In this document: positions 51,180 through 53,062 of the stretch, piece after piece
Numbering within the stretch: position 1 is the first letter of the stretch
How the letters are laid out: the number at the start of each line of letters is the position of its first letter
Assembly: GCA_945860545.1 (NCBI GenBank)
Contig: CAMAQM010000012.1
Span: forward strand, 1-53,062
Source of the DNA: Bifidobacterium breve
GTDB taxonomy: Bacteria; Actinomycetota; Acidimicrobiia; Acidimicrobiales; Acidimicrobilacustridaceae
Length of the DNA: 53,062 nt
Direction of reading: 5' to 3'
The notes under the pieces: generated by a model
The model's input: the letters and a program-made list of their open reading frames with translations, nothing else
Database searches by the model: none
Told to the model about the DNA's origin: nothing
Position numbers and translations under genes: made by a program

Positions 51180-53062
51180 TCAGCAGACTGTGGTGACCGT
51201 CTCGCTCGAGGGGCAGGTCGCTCCGGGTGCGGCCCAACGCCACAGGACCGTCACGAGCTCGGCACGGGTGATGGGGGCGTAGGGGTCGAACGTGGTCGCG
51301 CTGCGACCGTTGACCACCCGGTACTCCTTGGCCCATCGCACGGCGTCGGCGAACCACGCGTCGGCGGGAACGTCAGTGAACGGTGCGCCACTCCCGATCA
51401 CCGGTTCACCCTCGAGGCGCCACAGGAACATCGCCACCTGGGCCCGGCTCAACTGGCCGACCGATCCGTACCCGCCCCGGCCGTCGCCCTGGGTGAGGTC
51501 GTTGTCGACCATCCAGCGCACCGCGGTGTCGTAGTACGAACCGACTGGCACGTCGGGGTAGGGCTGGGTGGCACGTGTGCTGCGGGGTTCCCCCTGGAGG
51601 CGCCACAGGAATGCCGCCATCTGGGCCCGGTCGACACGACCGTCCGGGTTGAAGCGGGTGTCACTCACCCCGGCGGTGATCCCAAGTGCCTTGGCCCATT
51701 TCACCGCCGTCTGGAACCAGGTGCGGGTCCCGAGGTCGGTGAAGGGGGTGGCGGGTAGTTCGGGCGTGCTGGTGTGGAACGAGCCGTAGCCGCACACACC
51801 GGTCGGGAAGATCTCCTCGAGGCGATCGAGTTGGGCGTCGGTCGGGTTCCACAGGCCGTAGTACCCCTCTTCGAGGGCCTGCGTCACCGGGATGAGTGGC
51901 GCCATGTCCCTGGTGGCGCCACACGAGTACGAGTCACCGCTGATGGGGGCACCGGCCTCGATACGGGAGGTCGAGTACACCTTGTAACGGGTGGTACATG
52001 CCCCCGGGGCGGCGTCGTCGAGGATCCCTCCCCACACGCCGGCGCCCTTGTCTTGCAGGACACCGTTGACGGTGAAGCAGGCGTCGGTAGCCATGGGGTT
52101 CGCCATGGCCACCTTGGCCTGGCCTGCCGTCATGCCCGGGTTGGCCTGCATGGTCGTGATCCAGTCCTCCATCACGTCGAAGGCCTGGGGGGTCTGGTCA
52201 AAGTTGCGTGCCGGACGACCGTCGGTGAACCACACGAGTTGGTTGTCGTAGTCCCCGCGGGCGTTGATGAGGCGCTGACGGGCGGCGAAGGACTGGTGCG
52301 AGTTGTGCATGTCCAGTTCTTCTTCGAGGTAGTGGCGCCAGTCGATGACCGGGAGGTCGAACTCGTCGCCGGTGTCGGGGTTGCGTCCGCTGAACACGAG
52401 ACCCTCATCGAACGCGTTCTGGATCGCCACCGGGTCGCCCGAACGCCGTGGGGCGGGGGTCACGCCGTCAGGTGACAGGTTCATGTTCCCGCTCGCCCAG
52501 ATGTCGAGTTCGGCCCGTGCCGCGTTGATCCGGGCGGCGGTCTGTGCCGGCGACTCGCCTTGGCGCGGCGTCGGGTTCGACTGGCTGAGCAGGTTGGCCA
52601 AAAGGATCGTGGCGTTCTGGCCGGACGCCGCGGCGGAGTACGGCAGCTTCTCGGGGGACTGGTCCTTGGTGTCCTTCCACGAACCCACGAGGGCGTTCAA
52701 CCGGAGGAACTCTGCGGGAGTGAGGCGACCTTCCGACACGGCGCGCAGGCCGTACTGGACCCCGACGTTGCCCCACGGCACCCGGGCCCAACCCTCTTCG
52801 TCGTACCCGTACACCTCGCCGGCGTCGTCCCAGTGAGTGAACTCGACCTCGGACAGGTCGTAGCCCTCCACCCGGTTGATGTCACCGATGGTCTGGAACG
52901 TGGGGTTCATCGCACTCGGGGTGAGTCCGGTCCACGCCGCACGACACTCGGTCAGCGGTGGGATGGCACCCGAACCCTGTGAGTCGGTGTTCGACGGCAC
53001 GGTCGGCACCGTGAACCCGAGGTTCTTGTAGATGAGGTACATCGGGCCACCGAGATCACTGA
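51180..53062 (-). CDS. DUF6351-like secreted protein with three SLH repeats, 5' end outside window
   Basis: At least 627 residues; the frame is open to the window edge, so the signal peptide and N-terminus are missing. The first 430 visible residues resemble DUF6351-type secreted hydrolase-like proteins (from memory), with NPDTGDEFDLPVIDWRHYLE, NSHQSFAARQRLI and a YYGLWNPTDAQLDRLEEIFP segment before FPTGVCGYGS. The C-terminus carries three SLH repeats with FTDLGTRTWFQTAVKWAKAL, YPDVPVGSYYDTAVRW and FTDVPADAWFADAVRWAKEY openings, and VDRAQMAAFLWRL, LSRAQVAMFLWRL and ITRAELVTVLWRW closings. It ends in a short Cys-containing tail. It is likely anchored to the cell surface; its enzymatic activity is unknown. 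Confidence 0.75.
   Translation of the reverse strand, partial: SDLGGPMYLIYKNLGFTVPTVPSNTDSQGSGAIPPLTECRAAWTGLTPSAMNPTFQTIGDINRVEGYDLSEVEFTHWDDAGEVYGYDEEGWARVPWGNVGVQYGLRAVSEGRLTPAEFLRLNALVGSWKDTKDQSPEKLPYSAAASGQNATILLANLLSQSNPTPRQGESPAQTAARINAARAELDIWASGNMNLSPDGVTPAPRRSGDPVAIQNAFDEGLVFSGRNPDTGDEFDLPVIDWRHYLEEELDMHNSHQSFAARQRLINARGDYDNQLVWFTDGRPARNFDQTPQAFDVMEDWITTMQANPGMTAGQAKVAMANPMATDACFTVNGVLQDKGAGVWGGILDDAAPGACTTRYKVYSTSRIEAGAPISGDSYSCGATRDMAPLIPVTQALEEGYYGLWNPTDAQLDRLEEIFPTGVCGYGSFHTSTPELPATPFTDLGTRTWFQTAVKWAKALGITAGVSDTRFNPDGRVDRAQMAAFLWRLQGEPRSTRATQPYPDVPVGSYYDTAVRWMVDNDLTQGDGRGGYGSVGQLSRAQVAMFLWRLEGEPVIGSGAPFTDVPADAWFADAVRWAKEYRVVNGRSATTFDPYAPITRAELVTVLWRWAAPGATCPSSETVTTVC

Noticed and set aside
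1-53062. tRNA, rRNA, CRISPR array, transposon or prophage
   Set aside because: No conserved RNA motif, regularly spaced repeat, transposase, integrase or phage gene was recognised.

Overview
This window looks like a chromosomal segment of a high-GC actinobacterium. The evidence is strongly GC-biased third codon positions, many GTG and TTG starts, several genes with a TANNNT element about six bases before the start codon (leaderless transcripts), and PHO-box-like 11-bp direct repeats. Two large surface proteins carry C-terminal SLH repeats. That is unusual for most Actinobacteria but fits Acidimicrobiia (Ilumatobacter-like lineages). The lineage is inferred from gene content, not proven. No tRNA, rRNA, CRISPR array, insertion sequence or phage gene was seen, and no recognisable DNA-binding transcription factor is encoded anywhere in the window.

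Region 1 (about 1-22.96 kb) is a carbohydrate utilisation locus with two diverging arms. The minus arm reads leftward from 18309 as one tightly packed, mostly overlapping operon: DegT-type aminotransferase, sugar ABC binding lipoprotein, two ABC permeases, GH35 beta-galactosidase, GH2 hydrolase, Gfo/Idh/MocA oxidoreductase, GH4 hydrolase, BadF-type N-acetylglucosamine kinase, GH20-like hexosaminidase, ABC ATPase, Cys-type sulfatase, a second GH4, and the start of a DUF218 gene cut by the window edge. The plus arm carries a neutral-ceramidase-like protein, a PIG-L deacetylase, NagB, a glycerol-1-phosphate-dehydrogenase-like enzyme and a 7-TM SWEET-like transporter. Hydrolases and sulfatase lack signal peptides, so the inferred scheme is uptake of a sulfated, GlcNAc- and galactose-containing oligosaccharide followed by dismantling in the cytoplasm. 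GlcNAc would then flow through kinase, deacetylase and NagB to fructose-6-phosphate.

Region 2 (about 22.99-34.99 kb) is a phosphate region. A leftward pstC-pstA-pstB-pstS-lipoprotein operon starts behind a PHO-box-like repeat. Diverging from it are a PstS-fold surface protein ending in a degenerate LAXTG-like sorting signal, a sortase whose catalytic cysteine is replaced by serine, a second secreted PstS-like protein with PHO-box-like repeats upstream, and a beta-propeller protein with three SLH repeats. This is the best candidate in the window for an undescribed system: cell-surface phosphate capture linked to an atypical sortase.

Region 3 (about 35.0-40.9 kb, leftward) holds an MMPL exporter, a TauD-family dioxygenase and modABC. 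Region 4 (about 41.0-53.06 kb) is mixed housekeeping and envelope genes: a 1-Cys peroxiredoxin with a clear promoter and overlapping inverted repeat, AqpZ, a small 4-TM protein, an RDD protein and its partner, an APH/ATP-binding fusion kinase, a tandem AI-2E transporter, a flippase-like protein, DoxX, an SGNH lipoprotein, and a 5'-truncated DUF6351-like protein with SLH repeats. Strong palindromic terminators separate convergent units. No stretch over 300 bases lacks a gene; the longest, 40883-41157, holds the peroxiredoxin promoter.
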